DNA from: Aestuariivita sp049276915 | Lineage (GTDB): Bacteria > Pseudomonadota > Alphaproteobacteria > Rhodobacterales > Rhodobacteraceae | DNA: 21,180 nucleotides | Direction: 5' to 3' | Assembly: GCF_049276915.1 (NCBI RefSeq) | Contig: NZ_JBASXK010000122.1 | Coordinates: 1 to 21,180, forward strand | Shown: positions 5,768 through 14,019 of the stretch, piece by piece | Numbering within the stretch: position 1 is the stretch's first letter | How the letters are laid out: each line of letters starts with the position of its first letter | Notes under the pieces: model-generated | Databases searched by the model: none | Told to the model about the DNA's origin: nothing | The model's input: the letters and a program-made list of their open reading frames with translations, nothing else | Program-made: the position numbers and the translations under genes

Positions 5768-7914
5768 GTCGGTGCTCCGGTCATGCGCATGCGTTTGGCA
5801 TCGCGCCGGGTTTGCAACCAGGTGATGACGCGGGTCCGTATCCCGGCGCGCCACTTTTCGAACCCTTTGGGATTGTGCACCACATCCGCGCGATAAAAGG
5901 ACGGGCACAGAACGGCGGCATCGGCCACCTCACCGCAGTTGCCGCAGCCCACGCATGTCTGGTCGATATGCGCAATCGGATCGTCGCGCAGCGGATCGTC
6001 CAGCCGTTTCAGCGAAAGTGACGGACAGCCCGACAAGCGAATACAGGCGTGATCCCCGGTGCATACGTCGCTGTCCACGCCAAAGCGGGGAATATCCACA
6101 CGACGGCCCTCCTTGATCGCCTTGTTGCGCAGGGGCTTCTCGCGGCGCTGCTTGTTGAGCATGCATTCCGACGACGCCACGATGACCTTGGGGCCCTTGA
6201 AGTCCGTGGTCAGTGCCTCGCGCACCGTGTCCCGAACCTTGGCCACATCATAGGTGCGGTCGATCTGGCGGATCCACTCTACCCCGACGCCTTTGAGAGC
6301 CTTGGAAATCGGGTTGTTCGTTGCCTTGGTATCGTTTTGCGCACGACTGGACAGGATGTCCTGCCCTCCGGTCGCAGCCGAGTAATAATTATCCACGATC
6401 ACGACCACATTGTCGGATTTGTTGAACACCATGTTCCCGATCGACGAGCTGAGTCCATTGTGCCAGAAGCCACCGTCTCCAAGGATCGAGATGGCGCGCC
6501 TGTCTCCGCCTCCATCGAAGGCACCATTGGCCGCCGGCCCAAGACCATAGCCCATGGTGGCACCGCCGATTTCAAAGGGCGGTAACGCGGCAAACAGGTG
6601 GCAGCCGATGTCGGCTGTGATCTGCGATTTTCCCAATTCCTGTTCAACCAGTTTCATGCCGGCAAAAATCGGGCGTTCTGGGCAGCCGGTGCAAAATCCC
6701 GGCGGTCGGATCGGCACAGTCTTGGACAGATCGGGGATTTCGGGCGCTTCCTGATTGGGCGCGCGGACCTGCCCCGGCAACATCGCGGGCGCGGCCTTCT
6801 TGAGAAAGGCGGTCACACCGTCCAGCATCACCTGACCGGTGTACTCACCGGCCATGGGCAGCACGTCCTTGCCATAGAGTTTGAGCGTCGCACCGGCCTT
6901 GTACAGGAAGTTGCCCAGCATCTGTTCGATATGTTCGGGTTGTCCTTCCTCGACCACCAGCACATGGTCCTTGCCCTCACAGAACGCAGCGAATTCGCTT
7001 TGTACGATCGGGTAGGTCACATTCAGGCAATAGATCGGAACCTCGGACTGGCCAAAGACATCTGCCAGACCAAGGCGTTGCAAGGCACGGATCAGACCGT
7101 TGTACATCCCACCTTGCACGACGATGCCCAGCTTGGAGTCTTCAGGGCCGAACACCTCGTTCAGCTTGTTCTCGACGATGAACTTTTCGGCATTGGGCCA
7201 GCGGTTCTTGATCTTGTCCTGTTCGTGCAGATAGCTCATCGGGGGCAGCACGACGCGATTGAAATCCGATTGCGGATTGGCAATGGCCTGCTTGACGGTT
7301 AGCGGCGGCGGCACGTTGTTCCTGGTCGCAAAACTGCCCGTCACATGGCACGAGCGAATGCGCACCATCAGCATCACCGGCGTGTTGCTGGCCTCGCTGA
7401 GTTCGAACCCGTCTTTGACCGCTTTGGTGATCGAGGGCAGGTTCGGGCGTGGGTCAAGCAGCCAGAACTGCGACTTCATCGCAAAGCCATGAGACCGCTC
7501 CTGCATGATCGAGGAGCCTTCGCCGTAATCCTCGCCGACAATGATCAATGCGCCCCCGTTCACACCGGATGAGCACAGGTTGGCCAGAGCGTCCGACGCC
7601 ACATTGACACCCACAGGGCCCTTGAACGTGACCGCTCCGCGGATCGGATAATGCACGCTGGCCGCCAGCATCGCCGCGGCAGCGGCCTCGGAGGCATTCG
7701 CTTCGAACCGCACACCCAGCTCGCCCATCAGCTCTTCGGCATCGGCCAGAACGTCCATCAAATGGCTGATCGGCGCACCCTGATAGCCGCCGACATAGCC
7801 GACGCCGTTCTCCAGAAGTGCCTTGGTAATCGCAAGAATTCCCTCGCCGGTAAAGACGTCGCCGTCCCCCTTGCGCAGGTGTTCTACCTCAGCCTTGAAT
7901 GACCGTTCTGCCAT
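5764..7914 (-). CDS. iorA: Indolepyruvate:ferredoxin oxidoreductase, alpha subunit
   Basis: This 716-residue subunit carries the thiamine-diphosphate and iron-sulfur parts of the enzyme. Visible domains are an N-terminal pyrimidine-binding region with GYQGAPISHLMDV (about 43-55) and EANASEAAAAAM, the motif PPGFCTGCPER at 404-413, the TPP domain GDGGFWHNG starting at 479 with VDN at 507-509, and a C-terminal ferredoxin-like segment. Cluster ligands appear to be Cys618, 624, 630 and Cys654, 657, 660, 670; the first set is spaced unlike classic CxxCxxC. It transfers electrons from aryl pyruvate oxidation to ferredoxin, yielding aryl-acetyl-CoA. GAGGAAA precedes the ATG, 15 bases after the MarR gene. 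Catalytic motifs appear intact. The true substrate may be another aryl pyruvate rather than indolepyruvate. Confidence 0.95.
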   Translation of the reverse strand: MAERSFKAEVEHLRKGDGDVFTGEGILAITKALLENGVGYVGGYQGAPISHLMDVLADAEELMGELGVRFEANASEAAAAAMLAASVHYPIRGAVTFKGPVGVNVASDALANLCSSGVNGGALIIVGEDYGEGSSIMQERSHGFAMKSQFWLLDPRPNLPSITKAVKDGFELSEASNTPVMLMVRIRSCHVTGSFATRNNVPPPLTVKQAIANPQSDFNRVVLPPMSYLHEQDKIKNRWPNAEKFIVENKLNEVFGPEDSKLGIVVQGGMYNGLIRALQRLGLADVFGQSEVPIYCLNVTYPIVQSEFAAFCEGKDHVLVVEEGQPEHIEQMLGNFLYKAGATLKLYGKDVLPMAGEYTGQVMLDGVTAFLKKAAPAMLPGQVRAPNQEAPEIPDLSKTVPIRPPGFCTGCPERPIFAGMKLVEQELGKSQITADIGCHLFAALPPFEIGGATMGYGLGPAANGAFDGGGDRRAISILGDGGFWHNGLSSSIGNMVFNKSDNVVVIVDNYYSAATGGQDILSSRAQNDTKATNNPISKALKGVGVEWIRQIDRTYDVAKVRDTVREALTTDFKGPKVIVASSECMLNKQRREKPLRNKAIKEGRRVDIPRFGVDSDVCTGDHACIRLSGCPSLSLKRLDDPLRDDPIAHIDQTCVGCGNCGEVADAAVLCPSFYRADVVHNPKGFEKWRAGIRTRVITWLQTRRDAKRMRMTGAPT

Positions 7915-7929
7915 CTTGTTTCCTCGGAT

Positions 7930-8409
7930 TCAGAAGTCGTGTTTGCGAATATTGCGCAACATGGTTTGAAGGGTGCCGACAAAGGCACGCCGTTGGTTGT
8001 CGTCGATGCCCCGGAACATCGCTTCGGAGGCCTGTGACATATGTGGCCAAAGCCTGTCATAGGCCTGACGCCCGGTATCGGTGATGAACACGCGCGTGGC
8101 GCGGCTGTCCTGTTCGTCGGGCTCACGCCGGATCAGCCCGGTCTGGTCCAATGTGTCCAGCGCACGGCTGAGCGTGGATTGTTGTACCACGGCATAAACG
8201 GCCAATTCGCGGATCAGGATACCGTTGACGACCGACAACACCGCCAGCGACCGCATCTGCGGCGTCGTCAGGCCCAGATCAGCCATCTCGGCCCGCAAAG
8301 CGGCGTTATAGCGCCCCATGATCCGGTTCATCAGATAGGGCGCAAAATTCTCGAGACCCATCTCGCCCAGACGCGGGGCATTGGTCATGATATCCTTGGT
8401 TTCGCTCAT
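7930..8409 (-). CDS. MarR-family transcriptional regulator
   Basis: This 159-residue protein has the MarR winged-helix layout. A helical dimer segment comes first (ENFAPYLMNRIMGRYNAALRAEM), then the DNA-binding helices (LTTPQMRSLAVLSV, VVQQSTLSRALDTLDQTGLI). The wing follows, with RREPDEQDSRATRVFITDTGR, which contains the family's D-x-R signature, and then C-terminal dimer helices. MarR proteins usually repress aromatic-degradation or efflux genes and are released by a small, often aromatic ligand. The ATG at 8409 overlaps the upstream flavoprotein stop as ATGA; an internal ATG at 8388 is an alternative start. The gene sits inside the operon it would control, implying autoregulation. A palindromic candidate operator lies at 10830-10849. 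The effector cannot be read from sequence. Confidence 0.92.
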   Translation of the reverse strand: MSETKDIMTNAPRLGEMGLENFAPYLMNRIMGRYNAALRAEMADLGLTTPQMRSLAVLSVVNGILIRELAVYAVVQQSTLSRALDTLDQTGLIRREPDEQDSRATRVFITDTGRQAYDRLWPHMSQASEAMFRGIDDNQRRAFVGTLQTMLRNIRKHDF

Positions 8410-9968
8410 GCGCCCAATCCTTTGGCCACGTTAAAGCCAGACCCGCCGCCCAGTCCGGGGCCGGGATGCGTTGAGGCACCGATGTGATAGAGATTGGCAA
8501 TGGTCGTGGTGGTGTTGATCTGCCCGGCGACAGGACGCCAGACAAAGAATTGATCCAGCGTGCACGCGCCGCCATAGGGATCGCCACCCACAAGATTGAC
8601 GTTCATCGCCTGCAGATCGGCCGGAGAGTAGGCGCGCCGCTTGAGTTTGATCTGGTCCCAGTTCCGGATGTGTTTGGCCAGTATGTCCTCGATACGATCC
8701 GCAAAAGCTTCGCGCATTGCTTCGGTCCAGTCGGGGACGGTTTCAATCTGTCCCGCGGCATCCCCTTTGATCACCGGTGGTGCATCCGGGATTTGCAGCC
8801 AGAGTATGGCCTTGCCTTCGGGACAGCGCGTGGGATCCAGACGGTGGGGCTGACCCACACAGATCGTTGGCGTGACGGGCAACATGCCGCGCTCGGCTTC
8901 GTTGGATGATTTCGACACCGCATCAATGCCGTCTGTCAGGTGGATCAGCGCCACCTCATCCAGACCTTCGCCAACCCAGTCTATCGGGCCATCCAGCGCG
9001 TAATGCAGTTGGAAGTTACCCCTCCCATGGCGGAACTTCTTAGTGGTTGCGGGTTTCGCGGTTTCACCAAGCAATCCGTCATAAAGCTGTCCGGGTGCGG
9101 TGCTGGCAATCACAGACGTGGCGCGGATCGTTTCCCCTTCCGAGGTCTCGATACCCACAGCCTTGCCGGCTTGTACAATGATGCGCGCGGCCTCGACCCC
9201 GGTGCGGATCGTGCCACCTTGCGACTCGATCAGGGACTGGAAGGCCGCTGCCGCCTGCCCGGCTCCGCCTTTGACGACAGGCGCGCCTGCCGCCTCGAGC
9301 GCAAAGGCAATGACGCGGGCCATCTGGCCGCCATAGCTGGCCTCGGGTGTCAGCCCGACATGCAGCACCCATGGTGCCCATATCGCCTGAACGTCGGGGC
9401 TGCTGTAGCGCGTCTCCAGCCATCCGCGAGCAGGCTCCATCGCCTCTCCGAACCAGGCCTTGAGAGGCCCAAGGCCTTTTTTCCACGCCTGCTTGGCCAC
9501 CAGCATGGCCGTCTGGCGCGACCAAAGCGGCTGGCCCAGCAAGGCAAAGAGAAACGCGGCGTCCTGTTCGATCCTCCCGACATCCGCCGCATGCTGATCG
9601 CCGTCGCCCGCGCTGCGCGCATTGAAGGCGGCGACATTCGCACCCCGGTCCATCTCAAGGCGCAGGGCCGAGCCATCCGGGCGCAATACGGCGGTCGGAT
9701 GGGGGGAATGGCAGAACTCAAGCCCATGCCTGGCCAGATCTTCGCCCAGCGCGGCATGTGCCGGTCCGGTCAGAAACAGAACGAAAGTCGCCGCCATCAC
9801 GTCGTGATGAAAGCCAGGGAGCGTTACGTCCTGGGAGGTATACATACAGCCGCCGGTGCGGCTCTCGCGTTCGACCACCAGAACACTGTCGCCCTTGCGC
9901 GACAACATCGCGGCGGCCACCAACGCATTGATGCCCGACCCGATGATGAGGTGGTCGAATTGCGCCAC
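8406..9968 (-). CDS. FAD-dependent oxidoreductase, phytoene-desaturase/PYROXD2-like (copy 1)
   Basis: This 520-residue flavoprotein starts with the dinucleotide-binding fold DHLIIGSGINALVAAAMLS (G10, G12), followed by VLVVERESRTGGCMYT. It ends with the CrtI-type FAD-binding tail LYHIGASTHPGPGLGGGSG (about 493-511). Members of this superfamily are desaturases, isomerases or amine oxidases; bacterial PYROXD2-like proteins often lack an assigned substrate. The start is GTG at 9968, 3 bases after the cyclase stop, with only a weak ribosome site, so translation is probably coupled. It is clearly homologous to the gene at 10882-12444 across the divergent promoter. No carotenoid synthesis genes are nearby, so carotenoid desaturation is unlikely; oxidation of the module's own substrate is a better guess. 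Confidence 0.87.
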   Translation of the reverse strand: MAQFDHLIIGSGINALVAAAMLSRKGDSVLVVERESRTGGCMYTSQDVTLPGFHHDVMAATFVLFLTGPAHAALGEDLARHGLEFCHSPHPTAVLRPDGSALRLEMDRGANVAAFNARSAGDGDQHAADVGRIEQDAAFLFALLGQPLWSRQTAMLVAKQAWKKGLGPLKAWFGEAMEPARGWLETRYSSPDVQAIWAPWVLHVGLTPEASYGGQMARVIAFALEAAGAPVVKGGAGQAAAAFQSLIESQGGTIRTGVEAARIIVQAGKAVGIETSEGETIRATSVIASTAPGQLYDGLLGETAKPATTKKFRHGRGNFQLHYALDGPIDWVGEGLDEVALIHLTDGIDAVSKSSNEAERGMLPVTPTICVGQPHRLDPTRCPEGKAILWLQIPDAPPVIKGDAAGQIETVPDWTEAMREAFADRIEDILAKHIRNWDQIKLKRRAYSPADLQAMNVNLVGGDPYGGACTLDQFFVWRPVAGQINTTTTIANLYHIGASTHPGPGLGGGSGFNVAKGLGA

Positions 9969-9971
9969 CCG

Positions 9972-10763
9972 TCAGCCCGTAGGGACGAGTGCCAGAGCAC
10001 GAATCGGGCTGCCGGTTCCGTTCTTGATCTTGAGCGGCGTGGCGATCAGGATCGCGCCCTTTGGCGGAAGCTTGTCCAGATTGGCAAGGCTTGCCAGCCC
10101 AAAGCAATTGTCGCGGTGCAACAGGTTGTGAGCCGGGAACGGAGGTTCCATCCCGCCGGCCTGGCCCGCATCCGTACCGATGCATTGCGTACCCCAACCG
10201 ACGATCTTCTTGCTCAGCAGGTATTCGATGCAATCCGGGGTCGGCCCGGGGGAATGCGGTCCGGTCTCGTCGGCGTTCAGGAACTTGGCCTCGTCGTTGA
10301 CACGTGAGTCCCAGTCGGTCCGCATGACGACCCACTCGCCCGCGCCGATCTCGCCATGCTCTTTCTCCCAGGCTTTCACGCCATCCGCCGTCAGCAGAAA
10401 ATCTTCGTTTTCGGCCGCTTCCTTTGAGCAGTCGATCACGTTGACCGGCGCGACCAGCCGCTGCACATCCAGCGTGTCGGTATAGCCATCTTCATAATCC
10501 TTGCCTGTGATCCAGTGATGGGGAGCGTCAAAATGGGTGCCGGAATGCTCGCCCAGCACCATCCAGTTCCAGGCAAAGAACGGACCATCAGAATCGTATT
10601 CCGATATTTTGTGGATCTCGATCTTGGGGGTGTTCTTGGCAAAATCCGGCGGCAGCTGCAGGATTGGCGTGTCAGGCCCGAGCACACTGGAACAATCCAC
10701 GACCTGCACCTTGCCCGAGGCCAGCATGGCCCCCAGGTTGCCTACAATATCCGTTGCATTCAT
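9972..10763 (-). CDS. Cyclase-family metal hydrolase, probable isatin hydrolase
   Basis: This 263-residue protein belongs to the cyclase/kynurenine-formamidase-like metal hydrolases. The signature HSGTHFDAPHH is intact, with probable Mn ligands His73, His77 and Asp79 and a further His83. Blocks such as LGPDTPILQLPPDFAKNTP, EYDSDGPFFAWNWMVLGEH and GTDAGQAGGMEPPFPAHN closely resemble, from memory, the structurally studied isatin hydrolase of Labrenzia aggregata, which opens isatin to isatinate. That comparison is recollection, not an alignment. ATG at 10763 is chosen for its GGGAG ribosome site and family length; the open frame continues 28 codons upstream into the promoter. It is the first gene of the reverse operon. 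It could instead act on another cyclic amide or ester. Confidence 0.9.
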   Translation of the reverse strand: MNATDIVGNLGAMLASGKVQVVDCSSVLGPDTPILQLPPDFAKNTPKIEIHKISEYDSDGPFFAWNWMVLGEHSGTHFDAPHHWITGKDYEDGYTDTLDVQRLVAPVNVIDCSKEAAENEDFLLTADGVKAWEKEHGEIGAGEWVVMRTDWDSRVNDEAKFLNADETGPHSPGPTPDCIEYLLSKKIVGWGTQCIGTDAGQAGGMEPPFPAHNLLHRDNCFGLASLANLDKLPPKGAILIATPLKIKNGTGSPIRALALVPTG

Positions 10764-10818
10764 CTTGTCATTCTCCCTGATCGCCGCATGTTTCATATGG
10801 CAGCTCTGTGATGATTCA

Positions 10819-10847
10819 AAGCTAGACAAAATTACATGCGTTTGCAA
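10819..10847 (-). promoter_or_regulatory. Candidate promoter of the cyclase-iorB operon
   Basis: Read on the reverse strand, TTGCAA (10847-10842), a 17-base spacer and TAGCTT (10824-10819) give a weak sigma-70-type promoter about 56 bases before the cyclase ATG. The palindrome at 10830-10849 covers its -35 box. The -10 match is poor, so confidence is low. Confidence 0.3.
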
Positions 10848-10851
10848 TTAT
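10823..10851 (+). promoter_or_regulatory. Candidate promoter of the flavoprotein-ABC importer operon
   Basis: TAGACA (10823-10828), exactly 17 bases, then AATTAT (10846-10851) match the sigma-70 consensus at 5 of 6 and 4 of 6 positions. Transcription would begin near 10858. The candidate MarR operator falls in the spacer. Confidence 0.5.
10830..10849. promoter_or_regulatory. Candidate MarR operator (20-bp imperfect palindrome)
   Basis: A 20-bp dyad with 7 of 10 matching base pairs, outer arms AATTAC and GCAATT and centre CG, lies in the 118-bp divergent region. It sits between the -35 and -10 boxes of the forward promoter and over the -35 of the reverse one, the usual position for a MarR repressor site. 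The size fits MarR operators; binding is inferred. Confidence 0.5.
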
Positions 10852-10881
10852 CTTGTTCGAGTGTGTGAAGGGGATCTGACC

Positions 10882-12444
10882 ATAAAACCTGATGCAGTGA
10901 TCATCGGAGCGGGCCACAATTCGCTGGCCTGTGCCTGCCATCTTGCTGCGCGCGGGTGGAAGGTGGCTGTCTATGAGCAGGCGTCCGAACCCGGTGGCGC
11001 GGTCAAGACGGGCGAATACACGCTGCCGGGCTTTCGCCATGACTGGGCCGCGATGAACTTGTCGCTCTTTGCAGGATCGGCTTTTCATTCAGATTATGCC
11101 CCCGAGCTGGCCAAGCACGGGCTGGCTTTTGCACCCACCGGAAATCCCTTTGCCTCGGTCTTTCCCGATGGGCGCTGGTTGGGCATCTCGAATGATGTTG
11201 CACTTACAACGGCGCGTGTCCGGGGATTTTCCGACGCGGACGCGGCTGCATGGACAGAGCTGACCCAAGCCTTCCCCGGTGAGGCTGAGTCGATTTTCGC
11301 GATTCTGGGCTCACCCATGAATTTACGTGCAATTTCATCTTTAAGCTGGAAGATGTGGCGCGCCAAAGGCGGCGGAGGATCTCTGGATCTGGCGCGATTC
11401 CTGATGATGTCGCCGCGCGCCTGGCTGGATAGTACCTTTGAAAGCGATCATGTCAAAGCCACTCTTGCGGCCTGGGGCATGCATCTGGATTTCGCACCCG
11501 ATGTTGCCGGAGGTGCGGTGTTTCCCTACCTCGAAGCGATGGCCGGTCAGGCCTTTGGCATGGTGCTGGGCGAAGGCGGCGCTGACACGATGATCAAGGC
11601 CATGGTCGCCATGATCCAGGCGCGGGGCGGGGTCGTTCAGTGCAACGCCACCGTGACAGGCATCCGCCACAGCAACGGACGCGCATCGGGGATAACGCTG
11701 GCGGATGGTTCGATTGTCGAGGCCGAGAAGGCCGTGATCGCCAATGTATCGCCAACAGCATTGGCGCGACTGACCGGCGGCACAGGCGAGGCCCGCCATC
11801 AGCGCGCTATGGAACGGTTTCAATATGCGCCCGGTACGATGATGATCCACCTGGCCATGGAGTCCCTGCCCAACTGGTCGGCACCCGAGCTGAAGCGATT
11901 TGCCTATGTCCATCTGGCACCCTCGCTGGATCAAATGGCGCGCACCTATGCGCAGGCCAAAGCCGGCCTGCTTCCGGATGAGCCTGTGATCGTCTGTGGC
12001 CAGCCCACGGTGGTTGACCCGTCGCGCGCGCCTGATGGAAAGCATGTGCTGTGGCTGCAGGTGCGGATGGCCCCGGCTTTGATCAGAGGCGATGCCAAAG
12101 GCGAGATCAACGCCACGGATTGGGAAACCGCAGCAGCGCCCTTTGCGCAACGCGCTCTGGACATCGTTGAACGCTATGCTCCGGGCACGCAGTCGCGTAT
12201 CCTGGGCAAACATATCGTGACGCCCGCTCAGCTGGAGGCCGACAATCCCAACCTTGTCGGCGGCGATCAGGTCTGCGGCAGTCACCATCTGCATCAACAC
12301 TTCATGAACCGTCCGGCGCGCGGCTATGCGGACGGAACGACGCCAATCAAGAACCTCTATCACACCGGAGCCGCCGTCTGGCCCGGTGGGGGAACCGGAG
12401 CGGGATCAGGCACGATGCTGGCCCGCAAACTGGTAGGAAAATAA
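10882..12444 (+). CDS. FAD-dependent oxidoreductase, phytoene-desaturase/PYROXD2-like (copy 2)
   Basis: This flavoprotein opens with the FAD-binding fold PDAVIIGAGHNSLACACHLA and VAVYEQASEPGGAVKTGEYTLPGF. It closes with the CrtI-type tail LYHTGAAVWPGGGTGAGSG. It is homologous to the product at 8406-9968 along its whole length, with shared blocks such as NLVGGD near the C-terminus. The start is uncertain. ATA at 10882 has AAGGGG 8 bases upstream and gives 520 residues starting MKPDAVIIGAG, the same length as its paralogue; GTG at 10861 (527 residues) has no ribosome site and would be nearly leaderless. The very long open frame upstream is shadow of the cyclase gene. It leads the importer operon. 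The two flavoproteins may act in succession or as a heterodimer; the substrate is unknown. Confidence 0.85.
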   Translation: MKPDAVIIGAGHNSLACACHLAARGWKVAVYEQASEPGGAVKTGEYTLPGFRHDWAAMNLSLFAGSAFHSDYAPELAKHGLAFAPTGNPFASVFPDGRWLGISNDVALTTARVRGFSDADAAAWTELTQAFPGEAESIFAILGSPMNLRAISSLSWKMWRAKGGGGSLDLARFLMMSPRAWLDSTFESDHVKATLAAWGMHLDFAPDVAGGAVFPYLEAMAGQAFGMVLGEGGADTMIKAMVAMIQARGGVVQCNATVTGIRHSNGRASGITLADGSIVEAEKAVIANVSPTALARLTGGTGEARHQRAMERFQYAPGTMMIHLAMESLPNWSAPELKRFAYVHLAPSLDQMARTYAQAKAGLLPDEPVIVCGQPTVVDPSRAPDGKHVLWLQVRMAPALIRGDAKGEINATDWETAAAPFAQRALDIVERYAPGTQSRILGKHIVTPAQLEADNPNLVGGDQVCGSHHLHQHFMNRPARGYADGTTPIKNLYHTGAAVWPGGGTGAGSGTMLARKLVGK

Positions 12445-12476
12445 CCAGAAAAGACATCAACACGGGAGTTACAATC

Positions 12477-14003
12477 ATGACACTATCCAGAAGACGCCTG
12501 CTCAAGACATCGGTCGCAGCGGCAACCCTTGCCGCAGTCGGCATGCCCAGCTTTGCATCCACGATTGATGAACTGGTCATCGCCTATAATGTGAACCTGC
12601 CCAGCTGGGACCCGACCGTGGGTCTGTCAGCGGTGAACCCGACGATCCAAGGCTTCTACCAGTCGGTGTTCGACCTCTATATCCCTCAGAACCCGGACCT
12701 GTCCTTTGGTTCGGGGATCATTACCGACTATGGCTGGAACGACGACAATACCGCGATCTGGATGGATGTGCGCGAAGGCGTCACCTGGCACAATGGCGAT
12801 CCGCTGACGGCCGAGGACGTGGCCTGGTCGCTGGCCCGTGTGGCCAACCCCGATACCGGCAGCCCGATCCAGTTCATCTGGGGCAAGATCACCAACATCC
12901 AGTTCGAAGGTAACCGCGTTACCGCCAATATGCCGGAATTCGAGCCGACATTCTTCAAGTGGATGTCGTTCCTGACCGGCTATGTCATGCCGAAGAAGTA
13001 CTATGAAGAGGTCGGCGCAGAAGGGTTTGAGGCCGCGCCCATCGGCTCTGGCCCCTATATGGTCGAACGGTTCGAGCGCAACGCCTTTGTCCGCCTGAAA
13101 GCCAATGAGAATTACTGGGGTGGCGCACCCGAATTCAAAACCGTGACGATCAAATTCGTGACCGATGCCGCCAGCCGCGTTGCCGAGGTAGAGTCGGGTA
13201 ACTCGCATGTCACTCTTGAGGTGCCATACGAAGAATTCGATCGCCTGAAAGAGAAAGACGGGATCGAGGGCACCGTCACGCCTGTTTCGGATATCGGCAT
13301 GATCTTCCTGAATGATATCGAGGTGATGACAGATCCCAACGTGCGCAAGGCCGCGGCTCATGCCATCGACAAACAGCTGATCGTGGATCGTCTGCTGTCT
13401 GGTTACGGCATCCCGATCGACACATTGCAGACGCCCGATTACATCGCCTTTGATGACAGCATCAAGGTGCCCTATGACCCTGATCTGGCCAAGGAACTGT
13501 TGGCGGCTTCGGGCTATGGCCCTGACAATCCGGTGAAGTTCAAGATCCAGACCACCCGAGGCTTCAAGCCCAAGGATTATGAGATGATTCAGGCCATTGT
13601 CGGCCTGTGGCGTCGCGTCGGGATCGAAGCCGAGATCGAAGTCTATGAGATCGCCAAACACTTTGAACTGCGCGCGGCGGATCAGCTTGCTCCGGCAGCC
13701 TTTTACAACTGGGGCAACTCGGTTGGGGATCCGACCACTTCGACCGGTTTTGCGATGTTTGGACCGTCACCCCATTCGGTCTGGGATGGCCAGGACACCT
13801 TTGATGCCATCCTGCCGCTCTGGGCCGAGGCGGACGAGGCCAAGCGGATCGAAGGTTGGAAAGCGGTTGATCGCCGGATCGCTGAAAACGCCGAGGTTAT
13901 TCCGCTGTTGCAGTATGTTCAGCCGATCCTGCATGTCTCTGGGGTCAACGTTGTACCCCACCGCTCGGGTGCGCTGCTGCCGCATCTGATGACACGGGCA
14001 TAA
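12477..14003 (+). CDS. ABC importer substrate-binding protein, family 5 (peptide/nickel type), Tat-exported
   Basis: This 508-residue periplasmic binding protein captures the transporter's substrate. Its N-terminus MTLSRRRLLKTSVAAATLAAVGMPSFAS is a twin-arginine signal (SRRRLLK, then a hydrophobic stretch), with cleavage expected near residue 27. Family 5 landmarks follow: VREGVTWHNGDPLTAEDVAWSLARV (about 97-121), GSGPYMVERFERNAFVRLKANENYWGG (about 190-216), and NVRKAAAHAIDKQLIVDRLLSGYG. GGGAG precedes the ATG, and the gene starts 32 bases after the flavoprotein gene. A strong hairpin after the stop probably makes its message more abundant than that of the permeases. Family 5 proteins bind peptides, opines, amines, nickel or sugars, so the ligand cannot be read from sequence. 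Confidence 0.94.
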   Translation: MTLSRRRLLKTSVAAATLAAVGMPSFASTIDELVIAYNVNLPSWDPTVGLSAVNPTIQGFYQSVFDLYIPQNPDLSFGSGIITDYGWNDDNTAIWMDVREGVTWHNGDPLTAEDVAWSLARVANPDTGSPIQFIWGKITNIQFEGNRVTANMPEFEPTFFKWMSFLTGYVMPKKYYEEVGAEGFEAAPIGSGPYMVERFERNAFVRLKANENYWGGAPEFKTVTIKFVTDAASRVAEVESGNSHVTLEVPYEEFDRLKEKDGIEGTVTPVSDIGMIFLNDIEVMTDPNVRKAAAHAIDKQLIVDRLLSGYGIPIDTLQTPDYIAFDDSIKVPYDPDLAKELLAASGYGPDNPVKFKIQTTRGFKPKDYEMIQAIVGLWRRVGIEAEIEVYEIAKHFELRAADQLAPAAFYNWGNSVGDPTTSTGFAMFGPSPHSVWDGQDTFDAILPLWAEADEAKRIEGWKAVDRRIAENAEVIPLLQYVQPILHVSGVNVVPHRSGALLPHLMTRA

Positions 14004-14019
14004 CTGTTCCTGACTGACC

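Noticed and set aside
8940..10307. 455-codon forward open frame
   Set aside because: It lies antisense to the first CrtI-like flavoprotein and the cyclase gene, both of which have clear family motifs. Its translation has no recognisable domain and is typical of GC-rich shadow frames.
10537..10881. N-terminal extension of the second CrtI-like flavoprotein
   Set aside because: This stretch is antisense to the cyclase gene and crosses the divergent promoter; the FAD-binding N-terminus begins only after about 10885.
12627..13661. 344-codon reverse open frame
   Set aside because: Antisense to the binding-protein gene; no recognisable motif or ribosome site.
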